Source: Onchocerca volvulus
Taxonomy: Eukaryota; Nematoda; Chromadorea; Rhabditida; Onchocercidae
DNA: 64,000 nt
Direction: 5' to 3'
Assembly: GCA_000499405.2 (NCBI GenBank)
Contig: HG738140.1
Coordinates: forward strand, 14,533,291-14,597,290
Made by a program: the position numbers and the translations under genes. Shown piece after piece: positions 26,168 through 39,557 of this stretch (position 1 is the first letter of the stretch; every line of letters starts with the position of its first letter). Under the pieces are notes generated by a model that had not been told where the DNA came from, did not search any database, and saw only the letters and a list, made by a program, of their open reading frames with translations.

Positions 26168-26945
26168 GTTGTTGAAATGAAACATCATTAACAATAGCAA
26201 AAATTATTTAACCAGGTTATCGCGGATCTTCTATGACCGTGACAATAACTGAGATTTCTGAAATTATCGCTGATCTTCTTAACCGTGGCAGTGGCAATTA
26301 TTGAGAATTCCTCTTTCTTGTTGTATTGTTCTCGAAACCTTAAACTTGAGTAATTTAACCTTTATTATAAAATCTGATAATACAACACGTACGAAACAAT
26401 TAAAATACCAATCGATCAAGAGTACAATTCTCACGATGATAACATAATCTAACCAACTCCGGAAGCATATCTTTCAAAAATGATCCTATGGTCAGACCCT
26501 TCTTCTTATTTATAAAGAGAGAATCCCGCTAGAATTTGATCTACAAGAAGGCGCCATTTTTAGCGCATGAGAGCGCGCCTTTTTTGGCGACCTATAAACA
26601 AAGAAATATATTCACATTCAACAAGATTAACAAATCATTTGAAAATCAAGAATCACTTATTTTCTTATACTCCTCGCGATTTCAGCGACTCAGGTAAATG
26701 ATAAGAAATAATGTATATTATTGCTTAATTGCTTATGCTTATTTCTTAATTACTTATTGTTTGCTTATTCAAATAAATTCATTAAACAATAACTATTAAA
26801 ATTTTTCATATATCATTTGATAGAAACTTTTACTAACATTAATTTTAGCTACTTCACTCTTGAAGGTCGTATCAGAGAACTAACGTTTTTGAATTCGAAT
26901 ATAATTATCGCTTTGCGTGACCTACGCAGCAGATCAGTATGGAAT
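26168..26945 (+). mobile_element. Candidate solo LTR
   Basis: This stretch is richer in G and C than its surroundings. It has a TATA-like box (TTATTTATAAAGAGAG, about 26506), a GC-rich foldback tract (GGCGCCATTTTTAGCGC; GCGCGCCTTTTTTGGCGAC) and AATAAA-like signals downstream. The pentamer CGCAG occurs just before the start (26164-26168) and just after the end, which could be a target-site duplication. The ends are not clean TG..CA, so the boundaries and class are uncertain. Confidence 0.25.
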
Positions 26946-27269
26946 TTTTAAATTATGGCTAAGTTTGGCTAAATAAACTCATTTCATATTTCAATTATCA
27001 CAATATACACTTTTTGATTAATAGCCTAAAAATCATTAGATAACAAATAAATAAATGTTTCTCAAATAATGATAATAATTTATGAGAAAAAGAAATGTAT
27101 CATAATAATTATTGATAATATCAAAGTCAAATATATATTGGAAAACGAGTAACCTATCTAAAACATGATTACATTTAATTTATTCATAACTGTAAAAAAT
27201 TGACACTAATAAAGTCTCAGTTAAATAACTGCATCAAATATCATATGCTCGATTTCAAATTCGATATAA

Positions 27270-30200
27270 TTATGTTTTTTCCGATTCTCCACGATTTCCA
27301 AAATTGGTAGCATTTGATATTGGTCCAAGAACTAATCCACTGCTGGAAATTTTCAAACTTTCATCATATGATTCGTTTACTGAAAATAAATATAATTTAA
27401 CATTTTTTTCTTTTTTTTTTTTTAATTTTGACTTTTTTCTTTTTTTGATTTTAATTTTTTATCTATTTGTTTTAATTTTAGTTACTATTATGTTTTTTGA
27501 GTTATTTTTGTTTTATTTTTATTTTAGTTTTGGTTAGTTTTAAACTTGATGGATCTGGATTTATACGCACTTTAAGGGGAAATCAAATATAAAATAGATT
27601 TTGCTATTAGTAACATTTGACATTTCCATAAAGAATATTGTTTGTTAAGCTTAAAAATTTAAACTAATAAAGTTAAATAATATATATGTGAATTGCCACA
27701 AAAATACATATCAAGTGTAGTATATGCTTGTAAAAAAAGTAATTTTGAAGAGCTATATCAAAGTATGATAAAAATAAATCAATTTTAAATTGTTAAAATA
27801 TCGCTAAATGATATTTCGATGAGATCACTTTCTAATTACTTTTTTTTTTAGTTTTATAGAATCAAATCGAAATCTAAAATTTTTAAATAATAGGTTCATT
27901 TCCATGGCAATTTTCACTTCGATTTTTGGTATAAATACAACAAACAGTTGTTAACTATGCTAACTCATCTTTTTCTCCTTCTTTTTTTTCAACTTTTTTT
28001 TTTTTTATTGGTTATTTTCTAAATTTAAATGGATGAGCATTTCATCTATCCTATGCTTTGTTAAAGCTGTGTTATTCATCTAATTGGTCGATTGAACATA
28101 AGAAGAAACATATAAACTTTATTAGTGCATTCTCGATTTTTTTGCAATTTACTTTTTATTATTGCCAAAAAAATAAAAAGAAAAAAGTGCAAAAGCAAAG
28201 CTGGTCATTGTCAGAGAAAAAATTAGGGCATTTTGGAATTCAAAAATTTTGCTTTTTAATTCTTTGTGATTAAAATCATAGCATTTCCTATGCGTTATCG
28301 TCATTTTCTGTGAAGTTAATGAATGTTTTTTTTTTTTTTTTTTTTAAATTTTGCCAAGAAATCATTATACTTTTCAAATCTTCATTTTTCTTGTTTGGCT
28401 AGATACGAATATTACTAATAATATTTAATGGAAATCAAAATGTTTTAATAATAATTGAAAATCAATATGGAATTAATAGGTGTCGACAGAAAAATACCAT
28501 AGTAAATAAAGATATTTGTTATTGAATTGTATATTTTTATACTTGCATAATTTCGGTAATTAATTTTCGTAAAAAAATTTTATGTTTAAATGTCATCATA
28601 CCAGTTGAATATAAATAGGGAAATGTAATGAAAACATTCTTACGGTATAACTTCAAATTAATCGTAAATAGATTGCATCATTAACAAATGCACAGAATTT
28701 AATTATTTCATTCAATTGAAGCAAAAAAAAAAAATAAATCCTATTATTTCATTTTCTTTTTCAGTGATTTATTTTAAAAGAATGTTAAGTTGGCATAGAC
28801 TAAATAGCATCGCTAAATATTCCTCTCCCAATTAATTGAATTTTCTTAATGAAGAAAATTTTAACAAAACCATATCATTAATTAAATCATGCCCATGCAA
28901 TAAAAACAAATTTTTTAAGATGATTTTTGAACAAAAATTGGATATTTTATCAAACCCAGATTATGATAATTAATAATAATTGGTGACGGTGCTTCATTAT
29001 TTGCTTTCAAAAAAAAAAAGAAAAAGATATAATTATGATAGAAAAAGCCAAAAATTATTTACAAAATAATTTTCATTATTAAGTAACTGCATAAGAAGTT
29101 ATTTTGCTTTAAAAAATTTGGTTAGGACCAAAACATGCTCAATTTAAATAAATTATGGTATGAAGTAAGTGAGGCATAAAATATGTAAGCTTGAACACTT
29201 TTTCAACCGAAAAAATTTTAACTTATAAATGAAATAAAATGTAAGATAAGAAGCATTATTATTATTATGTTTTATTATTATGTTTTTTGTTATTATTATG
29301 TTATTATTATGTTTTTTGAAGCAATGTTTCCTTGAAGTGAAAATATTTTTACAAACAAAAACAAGAAGTTATATGAAATATTGCTCTTTAAATTAAGAGA
29401 AAAATTCAAACACTGATTGTTCTTTTTTGAAAAAGATATTTCCAACATATCTAATTTGACATATCATTGTGATACCAAATGTCATGTCGAAGTGATAAAA
29501 TTTTTAAATTTTAATTTCAGTGACTTCATCATTAAGGAAGGACACGATGTTTAATTTTTATTTTTATTGAAAATGAAAGGATGAAAAAATTTTGAACTAA
29601 GAATTCTGCTTTGAATAATTACGACGAAGAAAAAAGCATATAAAAGACTTTGTACGTAATTTTTAAAATCTTTTATTTCTCAATTAAAATTTTTCTGAGA
29701 TTTAAGAGAAAAGTTTAAATGTTCCATTTGTTACTATCATGCGAATCAAAATCCAATCAGATAAAAATTGATTCAATCAATTACAATGCATCTTTAAAAT
29801 TTAAATTTGCTTAATATTTTTTAAGCTATTTTATCACAATTTTTAGTATAACTACTTATTTTTGCACGCAAAATATGAAATGAACTTATTAGCAATAATA
29901 CCAATACTTTATTTAATCGATAATTTTCAATTTCAAATTTCTACTATCCGAATATTCTTTTCTTGAAAAATCTTTTGATCCCGTTGTATAATTCTGAAAT
30001 CATAATCTCAAAAATTTCTTTTTCTATGAATGAGTTGTTGATGATATTTATGAAATATCACGGATGTGAGTAGAAATGAAAGAGGGGAAAAGCGAAAGAA
30101 AGCCAAGATATGAAATATTAATCGATAACGGAAATTTTTGAATGGTAGAATAAATTAGATTACAATGGGAAATAAATTAGGCTTATGTTCACTCTCCTAA

Positions 30201-30818
30201 TTCAGGATAACTGAAAATGACCAAAAAAAATATCTTTCACATTCTTTGATGAGTTTTAACGCACAAGAAACGGTTGCTTTCTTTGTAGTTAATAATTGCA
30301 AATTTTTTTTCTTTTTTTTTTTTTATTTTTCCTAAAGTAAGTGTGATATTTGCAATTTTGTTAAAAAATTGATGTTTGAAAAGAATCCGAAGAAATAAAT
30401 TGCTTAAATAAATAATTTATTGATCGTAAAATATTTGAAAATCTTTCCAAAATCAAATTTATATATTATTTTAGTGTCATGGGAACATAAGTCGAATAGC
30501 TAACAAGATGTATGCATGCTGCGTAACAAAATATTTACAGTTTTCAGTCAATTAAACGATAAAATTCAATGAAAATATCATTAAATGTTACTTCGAAATG
30601 GCGCAAGTGAAATTTATATTTTAACTAATTAATTAATTTAAATCAAATAATAGCTAACCCATTTCGTCGATTTTTGAACCAAATAATAACGAAAAAACAA
30701 CCATGATAATAGCTATAACAGTAAGCAAAATCACGACTGTTCTAATCATCCTTCGAACGCAGACATGATCATCCTCTGCTCGATATTCCAAATCATCATT
30801 TGTTCTTTCCTGATTCAT
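27270..30818 (-). CDS. Small single-pass membrane protein, unidentified
   Basis: Exon 1 (30659-30818) encodes 53 residues: an acidic N-terminus (MNQERTNDDLEYRAEDDHVC), a basic RRMIR stop-transfer region and one hydrophobic span at about 28-47. It ends in phase 1 at G/GTTAGC. Exon 2 (27270-27379) follows a TTTTCAG acceptor, is in matching phase and adds 36 residues, including an NESY and an NATN sequon, before TAA. The product is about 89 residues, probably type II with the C-terminus outside the cell or in the lumen. The 3.28-kb intron is large for so small a gene. Unspliced reading of exon 1 would stop after one more codon (54 residues). The family is not recognised. Confidence 0.55.
29255..29322. 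repeat. Compound TTATTATTATG repeat
   Basis: Four units of a TTATTATTATGTTTT-type word in tandem, lying in the long intron of the small membrane protein gene. Confidence 0.85.
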
Positions 30819-33193
30819 TTTTCAAAATACCAAATCCTAAATATTCAAATTATAAATTTTATTCCAATTATGCTTATCAAAAGCATAATGTTAAAAAGGA
30901 ATGCGATGATAATAATATAAATTTTTCAAGGGTACAATTATATTTTTTAATATAAATACAATGATAATATTACAACACTAAGAATTTGACAACTTAATCG
31001 CCAATTAATGTAAAATAAATTTTTGCAAGTTTAACGAATTTAAACTTAAACAAAAAAGAAATCTTCTTTTCTAATATAAAGATTAAAAAAATTATTAGAT
31101 AATAAAAAAGAAGCAACTAACAAATCTAATATACAGCGTTTGAATTATAAAAATTTTCACTGAAATTCAACGTTTATCACATACCTTTGTTCCGCATAGC
31201 ATCTGCAATGAATTTCTTAAGTTTCAATAATATTTTTTAATTGAATTTACAACGAATTTTTTCTAATTCCAATTATTTTATAAAAATTCAAATAATCCTT
31301 TTCATAACGACAAATAAGAAAGGAATATTTATTGATATGTCACATTACATATGATATAAGCATATATAAATACACTTTTATGTATCAATAAAACTGCAAA
31401 AGACCGAAAATGTCTTCATTGAGCTAAAATATCAATAATTGTTGAAATGGATTAGTTCATTTGATTGTTTGCATAAGTGAGTTTTTCGAAAGAATGAAAA
31501 ATGAACTATTTTTCTAATGCTTAAAATGGAATTTAAATTTAAATTTACTAATAATCATTTAATACATGAAGAATTTGTCCTTCTTATGTAAATTTTTAAT
31601 AATAAAACAAATAGTAAGAATAAAAACGATTACATTCAAGTTAGCAAAATTTAATAATAACTTTAAAAGCAAAGTTTGAATTCAAATTTATTAATATAAT
31701 TTTATGCTAAATATCGCTTGACTATGTGAAGAATTTTAGCTTCTTACGTAAAATAATTTGTAATAAAAGAATTAATGGAAATAAAAACTTTTCCGTGCAA
31801 CTTAGCTTAAAACTAATAGCAGCAAAGCTTTTCATTGGATCGATTAATTTGAAGCAAAGATGGATGAATTGTTTATAAAAGTAATTTGACAGCAAATGGC
31901 TGAAAAATAAAATATCCTTTGGTTGGTTCTTCAAAATGATTAATATTAGATACCAAAACAGAGTTGGAAAGTTGAAACGATTTTCATCCTCTTTCTCCTT
32001 TTTTTCTTAGAACTTTTTCTCCCTCCTTTTCTTTTTCTTCATCTTTTACCACAAGTTAGAATTTTTCAGAGCCTAACTAATAGGACCTGGCCAACATGAA
32101 ACTTGATGTTTATAAGATTATTGTCACACAGCACATAAATCATGTCTGTTTTGTTAGGCTGTGTTAATATCAAGCCTAGAAAAGCAATAATAAGCTAAAA
32201 AGTAGTGAATTAAAAAAAAAAAGACTTCAAAAACTTTCAAAGATATGGATGATGCGGAAGTATTAGTAGTGCACGGAAGATAAATGACTAAACTTGTTGA
32301 TGAGAAGAGGAATGAAATTGAATTTTACTTGCCCATCATTATCTTGTTTTATCTATTATCAACCTTCTTCTAAACTCAGTTAAAAAATGAAATTCATAAG
32401 TGAGAAAAAATCGATTGAAATGAATAATAACATAAGATAAAGAAGGAAGAGGCAGTATTTTGAATTCTCATTGTAAGACTATTGAAAGAAATTTGAATTT
32501 TCAGCATGCATAAATCTTCTATCATTTTTAGCAAAATTTTTTACTCCTTAACATTAAATTTTAACACAAGAAAACAGCAGAAATGAAAAATTTATCTGAC
32601 AAAGCAATCAATCCAAATGTATCAGTTCTTTTTTTCTTGTCTGACCATTAAAAACTTCTATTTACAATCAATAATTAGAGAAGAAAATTTTTCGCTTTCA
32701 CATAAAGAAATCAAATTAGAAATTGTACAGTAAAAAATTATAAAAAATAAATCTGCTTGATGTGATGTTAATGACAATGCCGTAATTCTTTGATTAATTC
32801 CATTATGGTTCAATTTTTTCATTTTGATGAAAATCAATTAATTGCTTTACTATTTTATTTTTATCTGTATTTTTTTCAGCTGTTTGGAGATATATAATCA
32901 GTCACTGCTGATTCTATCACATGAATTAATGTAAACATTTTATACATGGCAAAATTAATATGGAATTTCAACACATCATTTAATTTTCTTTAATGAAATC
33001 AATCAATAATAAATCTCGGTAACTCGTCCGATTCATATTGCTAAGGTCGAAATTTATCTTTTTTAATACTAAATTATAACTAGACAACAGCGAGTTTAAA
33101 AGTTGTATAACATAATCTTGTTATAATGATTGTATTTTATGTAATGCTATGATGATAGTGTTCATTATATTATGATGATTACGTACTAATATA
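30819..33193. other. Gene-poor AT-rich stretch
   Basis: No exon is supported on either strand. The only structured item is the small inverted-repeat element at about 32075-32163. Confidence 0.5.
32075..32163. repeat. Short element with 11-bp terminal inverted repeats
   Basis: The ends CAGAGCCTAAC and GTTAGGCTGTG are inverted repeats with one mismatch, 89 bp apart outer to outer. The interior is slightly richer in GC than its flanks. No clear target duplication is seen. Confidence 0.35.
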
Positions 33194-35069
33194 TCTAAAG
33201 AAATGGAAATGTAAGTGACACCTGTTAGCCCGAACAGATCTCCGGAAGTTCTCCACCGATTTTTTTCAAATCTTGACACAACCTTATATTCCAGTAGTCC
33301 AGTGACAACTAAAAGTTAGTGATGAGGCTGAATTCTTTGACTCCGCCCTGCATCACGCATTCATGAACAAACAAAATTTATTAACCAGCCCACTTTCTGC
33401 ATTGACTGTGGCTACTTCCTGCAACAATTCAAGTTCTTCATCGTTTGTTTTGGAATTTTTACACCGTGTTGCATTCGAATAGGCGCGTTTTTTTAAATAA
33501 ATGAAGCGAATAATTTAAACTTTTCGTTTATTCTTTGCTTTATGAGGGATGTGATTTGTTACTTTTTGATTTGTGGGAAATGTAGATGCGTCGCAGAAAT
33601 GTCGAGATCATGATAATTTACAATGGGATTTTTCGTTCAAGCAATTTAAGGATTACATCACTGACTTCCAGCATTAAATCGCGTCTTGAATTGCCTCTTC
33701 TTCGTAAATTTTACCCGTTGATTTGAAATTTTGATACAACGTTGCATTCGAATAGATGCACTGTTTTTGTATAGATATACCTGCTTTTTTTTTCCTTTGT
33801 CAAACTTGTGACAAATAAAAGTAAATGAGCGAACTGAATTTCTGCAAAATGGACGTGGCCTTTAGTATACAACGCTCAGCGAGTTCGGTAAAGTATGCGT
33901 ATTTCCAACGCAACCTTCTGTCAAAATTTCAAAGCAATAGATAGAAGCTTTCGGAGATTTAAGATTTTGAACAAAAAAACACTTACGACTTTTAGTATCT
34001 TTTAAAATCACATATAATTTTTTGCAGTAGCAATAGTTTAACAGTTCAACTGAGCAGTTTCGAATTCAACTTCAAGTTCAGTCAAAAATCAATTTCGAGA
34101 GCAGTTTGAGTGCAATCTATCTGCTTTAATGTCTCGCAGAAGATCAAATTTAGATCATCGTATTCGCACAGCGGAAGAAATGCGACGATTAATTGCAAAT
34201 CAAACTGAGGAAAAAAGGACATCAACAAACGAACGAACAAAACAAAGAATGACTCAAATGGGAGCAGAATGATGTACAGTCAGACTTTAGAATGTACAGT
34301 TACGAGCACGTCGATCGTGTTCTGCAGCTTCAGATCTGCTTTGTTATGAACAGAATGAACGCGGCCGGAAGACTGCGAGTGGCAGAAAGACGTTAGCAAG
34401 AAGCAGAAGATCAGCGTCAAACACGACTCCGTGTTCAGCAATCACGCGATTACAGGAGTCTTGCATTCGATGTAACGCAGCTAATGATTGTGGTTAGAGC
34501 CAAAAATGTTCTCATCGGTACTATAACTGAAGTGTGTCCTTATTGCAAAGTTTTGAAATTTAGTGGAGAAATGAAAGGAATATGTTACGTCCTCTAGAAA
34601 AATTAAAGTTCCTCAACTTGGAGAATATCAGAGCCGTTAAAAACTTTGCTTGTCGGATATACTGCCGATTCAAAGCATTTCTTATCAGGTAATACAAATC
34701 CTGAACTTCTGCTTCCAAATGACGTCGCTTGGAGCAGAAATCCTAAAAAGGACAAATTTATCATAAAACCGTCTCCTTAGTTCCTTTGCCAGATAATTAC
34801 ATAAATTCAACAATCTGACAATTCAGTTCAGCAGTAAATCTTTTCTATAAGCGACAAGGATCAATCCAGCGATCAGATGCCTGGATATTCTTCGATAATT
34901 TTTTGTTATAAAAAATCACTCCTCATCAATCAGTAAAATCTTTTCTACAGGATTCATCTCTGTCATTTAAGACAAAACTATTTCACACTTACTGCTGGTC
35001 GTGCTTAATCATAATAGTAAGAATTCATCTCCAACCCTACCAAACACGCAGAGCGTGGCCGGCTATTAG
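33194..35069 (+). mobile_element. Decayed Helitron, left arm of the inverted repeat
   Basis: A TC-type 5' end (TCTAAAGAAATGGAAATG) follows A at 33193. The interior from about 34130 encodes broken Helitron replicase N-terminus: MSRRRSNLDHR, then after frameshifts EVCPYCKVLKFSGEM and EPLKTLLVGYTADSKHFL, which are hallmarks of the Helitron_like_N region. The helicase part is absent. The 3' end has the hairpin CACGC-AGA-GCGTG (35045-35057) a few bases before CTATTAG. Several stops and frame changes make it non-functional. A shorter copy of the coding part lies inverted at 52.6-53.5 kb. Confidence 0.75.
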
Positions 35070-36797
35070 ATAATATAATCATAATAACCGTAACTGTTAG
35101 TAATGTTTTAGCCTTGCAACTCATAAGAATATTCAATAAAGTAAAGCTAAAAAGGGATATTTAATGAAGTAATTGATTAGAAATTTAAAGAAGATTTTTC
35201 TCTGTTCCGGAAAAAAAAAAACTTTTCAAAGCTAATATTTCAATTTAAATTTGTATTTCCATTTTGCAAAAATATAAATATTTGGTTGAAGTAAGGAAAA
35301 GATTGATTGAAATAAGTGGTCACAAAACTAATTTGTTTTGCTCAAATAAAAATAACTTACATCTAAAAAAGGAAATCGTTTGTCGCTATAATAAAACATT
35401 TTCATAATTTTCATTTAATATTCCCAACAACTTTAGATTGAATAATAAATTTATACTTTTCATCCCGAAAATCGTTATTATAAGCATCTTTATATGTCGA
35501 AAAGCGATTCCATTTGGCTAGGCTAAGCAAGCCTAATAAAGATGGATCTAAACTTGGCATCAACTTAGCGTATGAGTATCACTGAAAATCGAAATTCTAC
35601 ATGCCGTTTCACGAAAGAACATGAAATATACAGCATCAAATAAATGCATACAGCACAGTGCAGCAATTATAATATACAATCACTGTTGCGAAAATTGTAA
35701 AAATTTCGTGGAAAATATTTTTGAGAAACTTTTTTCCCTTTTTAAAATTTTTAACAAATCTTTGATGCAAAGCGTAAAAATATTTATAAAAAGGAAAAAA
35801 TTGCATGAAAATCTTTCGATTCTATCAAAAGCGATAAGAAGAACTGTAAGAAAATTTTTATTCATGATGAAATGTCTTGGAAAGGAAAAAAAAATTGCGA
35901 AACAAATCTCGCCCTGCTCTATGAATTTGAAAAGTTTTTTCCTTTTCACTCCAAATTCGAACGATAATAGTTATGGATGCTGTTGAGGGAACATTTGGAA
36001 ACAATTTATGCATGCTGCAATTCTTTTTTTTTTTTTTGATCATCAATGGGAAGATTATTAGACATTTTCAATTTTTGAAAATTATCATTTACAATGCACA
36101 GATCAGATTGCACAACTTTATAAGATGCATGAATCCCTTTATACGTAGCAAATTGTTAACGTTTTTAATAGCGACTCAATAATAAACTTCAACTGTTTCG
36201 ACTACTAATTAATTTTCGACTTTTAATTAAGTAGCTTCGGTCCTTAATCAAGTAAGTTTATTTGAAGTTACTATTTCTCTTTATAATTAATCATCCATTT
36301 ATTTCTGCCAAATTTCAATTTTTAGCAATATTTTTTTAACTGGTATGTTCATCATCCCTATATCGTTAAACGATGAAGCAGTAAAATTAGAAAAAATTAA
36401 TTTGCTGCTGGAATCACAGATTACATTTCATTAGCAAAGCTTTATTTCTTAGGTCTTAGATAAAGTGACTATTATAGAAATCAGAAAAAAATAAATAAAA
36501 AATAAAATTATCAAGTCTACTGGAGAACAGGTCTATCCTAAATAAAACGGAATGATTTGACAGAAAGCGAAAATGAGGAATTTGTAACCTCGAAAATGGA
36601 GAAAGGTTGACAGAGCCGGACTTCATGCCGTTTAAAAAAAAGAAAAATTAATCGCTCTCTGGCAAAATGCAGTCGTGGAATCCAACCGAAGTACACCAAC
36701 ATACCAAAAGAGTTCACAGCAATAGAATCCAGTAATAGAATGTTTGCCCGAGATTAATATGCGGAAGATGAAATTCGGAGATTCGAAGAATTTATTC
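35070..36797 (+). repeat. Inverted repeat block II, left arm
   Basis: Together with the Helitron coding part from about 34130, this stretch is the reverse complement of about 50780-52620 (53455 with the Helitron). The best-preserved part by eye is 35690-35950 against 51670-51960, with only occasional differences. It contains a 121-codon ORF (35621-35986, Lys-rich, MKYTASNKCIQHSA start) conserved in the other arm with frame kept, but both strands are open in both copies, so coding is doubtful. The right end (36555-36797) carries broken coding-like words (KYTNIPKEFTA; DEIRRFEEFILN). Confidence 0.8.
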
Positions 36798-36812
36798 TAA
36801 ACTAACTGGCCC

Positions 36813-37040
36813 GGCCACGCTTCGCATGGCCGATCCAGCCATCTATGTGGGCCGACCACGCTTCGCGTGTCCGGCTCTAGCTAATCTATATAAATAGAAA
36901 TGTCAATGTTCGTTTGTTCAAAATCTTAAGCCTCCTAAGTTCTCAAACATGGACATTATCTATATTCAAAATCTTAGATATCGGAAAGTCTTTGACCTAT
37001 TGCTTTGAAATTTTGACACAAAGTTGCAGTCGAATACGCA
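36813..37040 (+). mobile_element. Helitron 3' hairpins joined head-to-tail to a Helitron 5' end
   Basis: Two 3'-type hairpins with a CTTCG loop occur in a row: GGCCACGCTTCGCATGGCC (36813-36831) and GCCGACCACG-CTTCG-CGTGTCCGGC around 36851-36875. The second is followed by CTAGCTAA and, with no gap, by a TC 5' end (TCTATATAAATAGAAATG, from 36885). The 5' end runs on into the family's internal words (TTTGAAATTTTGACACAA). CTAA abutting TC is the expected junction of tandem Helitron insertions. Confidence 0.65.
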
Positions 37041-39325
37041 CATAATCTAACTATTGATCAATCTATATCTACATAAGGCATGATTAATTCCTGAGATTCA
37101 TCTGCCTGGATTTTGTTGTCATTAATATTCCTCAGCTATCATCAACATCATAAACTTTCAAACCAGTGAAACGATCATTATTAATTATATTAAAAGTTCA
37201 TAATTACGAATATTTTTGACGATACTCAATAGTCGAATTACAAACAATTCGAAGAATGGAAAAGTTTGGAGAGAGGGAGAGAATTTATTGTTATATAGAA
37301 TACTAAACTGAAATTTTCCTTGTCAAACATCAAACATGTGCTCATTTCAATTATAAATTTTCCAATTCAAATCATTTTTCTCCACATTAAAATAACTTTT
37401 CGCTTTGAAGAATAAAATCTGCGTAAATTGAAAGCTCATTTTTATTACTTTGACTCAAATTGACATTGACCTGATCAATATGAAACTTATTCCTTGCATT
37501 GACCTTAACGGAAAAAACTGACTCCACACTATTCTATCCATTTCACAGCAATTATTGCAATAATTTTGCAAATAACTTTTTTTTTTTTTGAATGTTTTGA
37601 ATAATACAGATGAAATTTGTTAAATAATTACTTAATTACATTAATAAATTTTTCAAACTTCAACAATGCACCAATGTGACGAATCATGAAAGCATTGAAT
37701 ATCAGGTAGTGTTAGATACCTTTCAGTGATTGCAATATGGTCCACATGGAGCTTCTACGACTTACTACATACGGTACAAATATCATCGGTACTTCTGCTA
37801 CGGTATGTCGCGATGAGAAAATATTTTAAGGGTCCTTAGCAAATTTCAATGGCAGATTAGCGTAGACGTATCGCAAATTTTGAAAAATCTTCCTCTTTTC
37901 TACATATTTCTCTATTGTTTCTTTTCTTTCTTTTTTTTTGTTAAAAATTTCATTTGCTGAAATTTAGTGATTACAAAATAAAAAATGATGCAAATTTTGC
38001 ATTCAGCGAAGTAATTTGAAAATAAAAGTATTAAAGAGTATTAATAAAAATTGATTATAAGTTTTTGATAGAATTTTCCTGATTTTCCCATCTTCGGTTG
38101 TGCGTAAACTTTTATTTTTCACGATTTCATATTTAGATTTACACTTTGCTACCATCAAAAAATTTTTGTCTTCTCAAATTCTTTGAAATTTCTCCCATGA
38201 AATCTCGCTTGCATCAGTTGATGATAGATCTTATGATTTGAAACTTTGCAGAAAAAAAAAAAAAAATCAAAGAAATTTTTACACATTGTTTAAGAAAATT
38301 AGACTAATTTATCATAAGAAGGTGCCTGACAACAATGTTTTGCTTGCTTATTATTAATCGATAGACAGACGATAAGTAAGAAAAACGATAAGTTTTATCG
38401 TCGAAAATTCAATTAGGTATCATTCTGCAGCTGTTAATAGCAATAAAGTAATTTTAGATAAACAAGCGAAACTTTTTCAAATACGAAGCATAGTAAAGAA
38501 TCATTTGTTAGTGTCATAAATTCATTTTAAAATATTTTTTCAAATACCAATTCATTTCGGTAAACAAATTCTCAAGACAAAGAGAATAATAATTTTAGAA
38601 AAATAAAGCAAAGTCTTTTATTTCAATTGAATTAATTTCTTAACTTTAGTTGAAATTAAAGAAAGAGCTGAGCAGCTAAAGATATATTTAAAAATAACTT
38701 TATTTGTTTGAGTAGATAAATATAGAATCTAATAAGAGCAAGTGTCGATATGTACATATTTAAACCAGTTCATTTTGATAAGAAATTTTTCGGAATGAAA
38801 AAAAAAAGAAAAATTTAATTTAAAAAAATCATTTTTTATATAAAAAATTAGTCTTTGAATATTTAATTTTCAGAATCTACAGATTAGAATTTTAAGAAAA
38901 TATTTTTATATAAAACAATTTATTAGCTTCCTACTGCGCAAAAAACTGTCCAAAATTAGCTAAACTGGTCACACTTCGATTGGTCAGGTCAGTTATTATA
39001 ATTTTTTTCTGTTCAACTAGTCCGAAAGTTCTTAAATACACGTTTATGAAGGTAACAACGAAAATTTATATTTTATTTATATAGATATAGATTATGCATC
39101 GAATAGAAATATAATTTTAGAAAAATAAAAAGAAACTTTTTACGCAAAAAATTAATATTTCAAAAGTTAAGGTTCAAAACTTAAAAAAAAAAATGTTTAA
39201 CATAGAACGATTTATTTGCTTCTTATGAAAATATCAAAATAAAATAAACTAAAAAAAAAATCAATTAAAATAATCTTTCAATTTCGATTCATACTTTCAC
39301 TTTCTCCTGGAAATATTTTATGTTT
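37041..39325 (+). repeat. Inverted repeat block I, left arm
   Basis: This stretch is the reverse complement of 46555-48540. By eye, 37560-38690 is almost identical to 46880-48030, while the inner end (38700-39325) is clearly more divergent. It is interrupted by a short minus-strand Helitron-like insertion at about 38955-39082 and adjoining duplicated sequence. No coding potential is seen. Confidence 0.85.
38955..39082 (-). mobile_element. Short non-autonomous Helitron-like insertion
   Basis: Read on the minus strand it starts TCTATATAAATAAAATATAA, preceded by A. It ends with a decayed hairpin (TGACCAATCGAAGTGTGACC) followed by TTTAGCTAA. It is absent from the matching position of the other arm, so it inserted after the duplication. 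Confidence 0.45.
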
Positions 39326-39450
39326 TTTTTTCCTCTTATTGTTTTCGCTAATCAAATAGCTTAATGTTGATTATTTTAAATTGATTCTTTTGCTGATTTA
39401 TCGATGTATTGGGATCTATCACATTGCATTACCATTACTTTTTTCATCAG

Positions 39451-39557
39451 ATATAAGTCAGCGTGAATTTAATTTCTTCGAATGTATTCTTCTTCGTGGC
39501 TCAATACTAACTGCTTCCCTTTCATCAGAATATTCAAATTTCTCAACATTCTGGCAG
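39451..39557 (+). CDS. Probable exon, possibly 5' part of the RhoGEF gene
   Basis: A TTTCATCAG acceptor and a CAG/GTATTT donor bound a frame of 35 codons with protein-like composition (SQREFNFFECILLRGSIL). Its end phase (0) does not match the next identified exon at 41779 (which needs 1), so an exon between them is missing or this belongs elsewhere. It lies just inside the inner edge of the left arm. Confidence 0.4.

Larger units (their letters stand above)
25100..27269. other. Intergenic, repeats only
   Basis: No supported exon was seen. It contains an ATT microsatellite and the candidate solo LTR (separate entries). A 60-bp imperfect direct repeat lies at about 26216-26320, both copies carrying TTATCGC, GATCTTCT and ACCGTG. 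Confidence 0.5.

Noticed and set aside
27304..27537. Plus-strand ORF beginning MVAFDIGPRTNP
   Set aside because: It runs into a poly-T tract with no donor. The minus strand offers a terminal exon with a TTTTCAG acceptor whose phase matches exon 30659-30818.
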